Positions 62,401-64,000 of a DNA stretch of 64,000 nt are shown in pieces. Source of the DNA: Membranipora membranacea (lineage: Eukaryota; Bryozoa; Gymnolaemata; Cheilostomatida; Membraniporidae); the NCBI GenBank assembly GCA_914767715.1, contig OU612065.1, forward strand, positions 20,398,001 to 20,462,000, read 5' to 3'. The notes under the pieces are model-generated. The model was not told the DNA's origin and searched no databases. It saw nothing but the letters and a program-made list of their open reading frames with translations. The position numbers and the translations under genes are program-made. The first letter of the stretch is position 1, and the number at the start of each line of letters is the position of its first letter.

Positions 62401-64000
62401 TAATGCCATAATCACGGCGATAACGCTTACAATATTGGTTTTGCAACGGACATCAAAGGTACATGAACTTGTAAAATTACCGCAACACTGCCGCAAAGTC
62501 TGCCATGATGTCTTTTTTTTTCATTGTCACCTTACACAACGGGACTATTAAATGAAGGAATTTGAGTTATTTCCAGAAAAATCCTTGGCAAATCTTCATT
62601 AAACGCCTTCTAGAACTGGCAGATTGTGTATTAATATATAAATGGGGACAAAGCAGTTAAGCTGCCCACATAATGAAGATTCAGCGATAAGTATTGTAGT
62701 AAGGTGTAGAAACTGACATTCCTGCTACTTCAGCAAATGAATTTTTATAAAGAAATGATTCTCTCCCAAACGTTCGTTCGTTGCAAAAGTTCACAGAGTG
62801 GATTAATAGCCATAATGGATGAAAACCTGCAATACCATCTTATGAAAATCCCCATATTTTCATTCCAAGTTAAGACTATGGGGTGCCATGGCTTGCCGAT
62901 GTTTTTTCCTTGAATTTTATTTTTGATCACATTGTTGATTGTCATAAATATTTGCACATGTCTTTTTATCATCACTATTTGGAAAAAATTCCACTATTTG
63001 GAAAACATTCCACTGTTTAAATGAAATAGACTGCCAATAAAAGTGTTAAAAACAAAAAAGAAGAGTTAAATACGCAATTCCACTTGACTTCCAAAAGCCG
63101 CCGGTTGTCAAGGATTTTGGCAATCTCATTGATCGTTGGTCATTGCCCCGATGATGCATGGCTGACTTTCATCCATTGTTCTTATATAATCTGGGATTAA
63201 ACCTAACCACTCGCTGATGCAACAGGAAAAACCATGCTTCTTGGCACACAAGTTAAATTATATTGCGTATATGTATTTTGATAGTTCCGGAAGATTTAGA
63301 AGGGAGGCTCTGGTTTATGACTGGTGCTGAGTATATACCAAGTCAGGAGAAGATAGCCGACGAGCAGAAGGCTTTCTATGTCCCTTCCACTGTCCAAGGT
63401 ACTGTTCAATTAAAATCTCTGTTCGAAGGCTGAGAGTAATTGGGATGCTAGGGCTAGAATATGTTTCAAATGATCTGTAACCATGATGGTTTGACCGCTG
63501 AACCAGTTCTGGGATGTTCTATAAATACTTTAAGAAATGAGCATTTTGTGTGTAGGATAGGTCTTTGTCTTTGATGGGGTCCCACAAACTGTCTGGCTTC
63601 ACGTGGAATTCATACATAACCAGTTAGATATAATATCTACATCCTTGTGTTATTCACAATAGTCCATATATTGTGTTGTTGGCCCCTGGGGACAAATAAA
63701 GATAAAACATGCACTATGAATGAAATTCTGGCCTTTCCGGTCCATTGCTGTGTCTTTAGCAACTCAAAGTCTTGTTTTCTGTAATATATACAAACATTAA
63801 TAAGGTTTTAGAATTGCAATATGTGATCATGATGTCTGCTGATTTTTTGTGGAAAGCAGAGTCACCTTATATGTAAGGTCATAGAATGCCAATGTCTATT
63901 TTGATGTCTATGATGTCCATGATGCCAATGTCTATTTTGATGATATGCTATTGTCTTATCTGTTGAAGTTCCTATTTCTGAGAAAATGGATGTTGATTGT
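53447..64000 (+). CDS. Unidentified acidic, charged multi-exon protein, 3' end beyond the window
   Basis: Ten exons join in frame: 53447-53563 (exon start 53440), 54574-54627, 54918-54992, 55305-55506, 56373-56452, 57461-57658, 58601-58783, 59307-59361, 63285-63398 and 63969 onward, 370 codons so far. All borders are GT..AG and most introns are phase 0. The protein is rich in Glu, Asp, Lys, Arg and Ser, with short helical stretches (MLEDVDRADGMVQELEARRI; LSKEAELEDQLSKSQEMRKK) and acidic runs (FDDEGEEEEKR; DEDKDEDTTGD). The more structured-looking part is the last complete exon, PEDLEGRLWFMTGAEYIPSQ. No signal peptide, membrane span or catalytic motif is visible, and I do not recognise the family; a cytoskeletal, ciliary or nuclear scaffold would fit the composition. 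The start at 53447 is the first ATG after an acceptor (a second ATG follows directly), but an upstream coding exon is possible because the frame is open back to the acceptor. Confidence 0.8.
57144..57278. repeat. Inverted repeat (hairpin) with an insertion in one arm
   Basis: 30-bp arms at 57186-57215 and 57239-57268 match at 29 of 30 positions (TGATGAGCTGTGAACAAGCA in the left arm). CCCAAAGTG at 57144 pairs with CACTTTGGG at 57270, directly beside the right arm but about 33 bp away from the left one. The left arm has thus gained, or the right arm lost, a segment. It lies in an intron of the unknown gene. Confidence 0.7.
57740..58565. repeat. Degenerate intronic satellite of ATGACTTATAACTTACTT-type units
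   Basis: About 0.8 kb of repeats built from ATGACTTATAACTCATATT and TTGGTCATGCCTTTGTTATG. The GTCATGCCTTTGT marker recurs at irregular spacing of roughly 67-170 bp, so unit length varies. The block ends about 40 bp before the exon at 58601. Confidence 0.85.
58100..58117. repeat. Perfect 18-bp palindrome, CAAGGAGTTA family
   Basis: CAAGGAGTTAACTCCTTG interrupts the satellite. The arms match those at 34849 and 60306. Confidence 0.55.
59633..59722. repeat. Inverted repeat with 24-bp arms
   Basis: TGCCGGGATAGCTGGT at 59633 is mirrored by ACCAGCTATCCCGGCA ending at 59722; 21 of 24 arm positions pair. The loop is 42 bp. Confidence 0.65.
59817..60076. mobile_element. Non-autonomous DNA transposon (MITE), copy 2 of 2
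   Basis: A 260-bp element nearly identical to 954-1214. Terminal inverted repeats are CACTCTGC and GCAGAGTG (perfect), flanked flush by the 9-bp duplication GCTGCAGGG (59808-59816 and 60077-60085). The two copies carry different target sequences, which proves independent insertion. It lies in the intron between 59361 and 63285. Confidence 0.88.
60306..60342. repeat. Interrupted palindrome, CAAGGAGTAAC family
   Basis: CAAGGAGTAAC ... TTACTCCTTG arms around a 16-bp spacer. Third member of the family seen at 34849 and 58100; this one has kept or gained a loop. Confidence 0.55.
62022..62047. mobile_element. 26-bp perfect palindrome with perfect 8-bp target duplication
   Basis: CATAGACTTAATA followed directly by its reverse complement TATTAAGTCTATG, with no interior. 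GTGGATGG stands flush on both sides (62014-62021 and 62048-62055). It lies in the long intron of the unknown plus-strand gene. Confidence 0.75.

Noticed and set aside
1-64000. tRNA genes, rRNA, CRISPR arrays
   Set aside because: No sequence with a tRNA-like T-arm and paired acceptor stem, no rRNA and no regularly spaced array of identical repeats with unique spacers was found by eye.

Overview
This 64 kb window is animal nuclear DNA. It is AT-rich and intron-rich, and none of its genes is bacterial-like: coding sequence comes as short exons with GT..AG junctions that stay in frame. The gene set (PKNOX/PREP homeobox, stathmin, Mediator subunit 16, a TGF-beta family ligand) is bilaterian. An invertebrate deuterostome (echinoderm or hemichordate type) is my best guess, but a lophotrochozoan cannot be excluded. 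All gene models were built by hand from splice signals, reading phase and remembered family sequences; no search was run.

Layout. 0.7-12.4 kb (+): a complete PKNOX/PREP-type TALE homeobox gene, 10 coding exons, 505 aa. 13.4-16.7 kb (-): a 5-exon, 225-aa SAM-dependent O-methyltransferase (COMTD1/caffeoyl-CoA type), convergent with PKNOX and with a TATA box. 20.0-25.3 kb (+): a stathmin gene, 6 exons, 235 aa, with more tubulin-binding-type repeat exons than vertebrate stathmin-1. 27.9-40.2 kb (-): MED16, 10 coding exons, about 820 aa, convergent with stathmin. 43.1-46.2 kb (-): a small multi-exon gene I cannot name with certainty; one route gives a 189-aa membrane-anchored protein whose stem vaguely resembles alpha-2,8-sialyltransferases but lacks the catalytic motifs. 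47.9-50.3 kb (-): a two-exon secreted TGF-beta superfamily ligand of 383 aa that keeps the cystine knot but has lost the inter-chain cysteine, with a Lefty-like cysteine layout. 53.4 kb to the right edge (+): at least ten exons of an acidic, charged, mostly disordered protein of unknown family, running out of the window.

The genes are not a pathway: transcription factor, Mediator subunit, signalling ligand, cytoskeletal regulator and methyltransferase simply lie side by side. The space between exons is rich in short inverted-repeat elements. The most striking are tiny palindromes (24-109 bp), nearly all arms with almost no interior, that start with CA, end with TG and are flanked by perfect 8-bp direct repeats. 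Several unrelated sequences share this design, suggesting a class of extremely reduced hAT-like insertions. There is also a two-copy 260-bp element with 9-bp target duplications, a 650-bp foldback element, several tandem repeats and an 0.8 kb intronic satellite.
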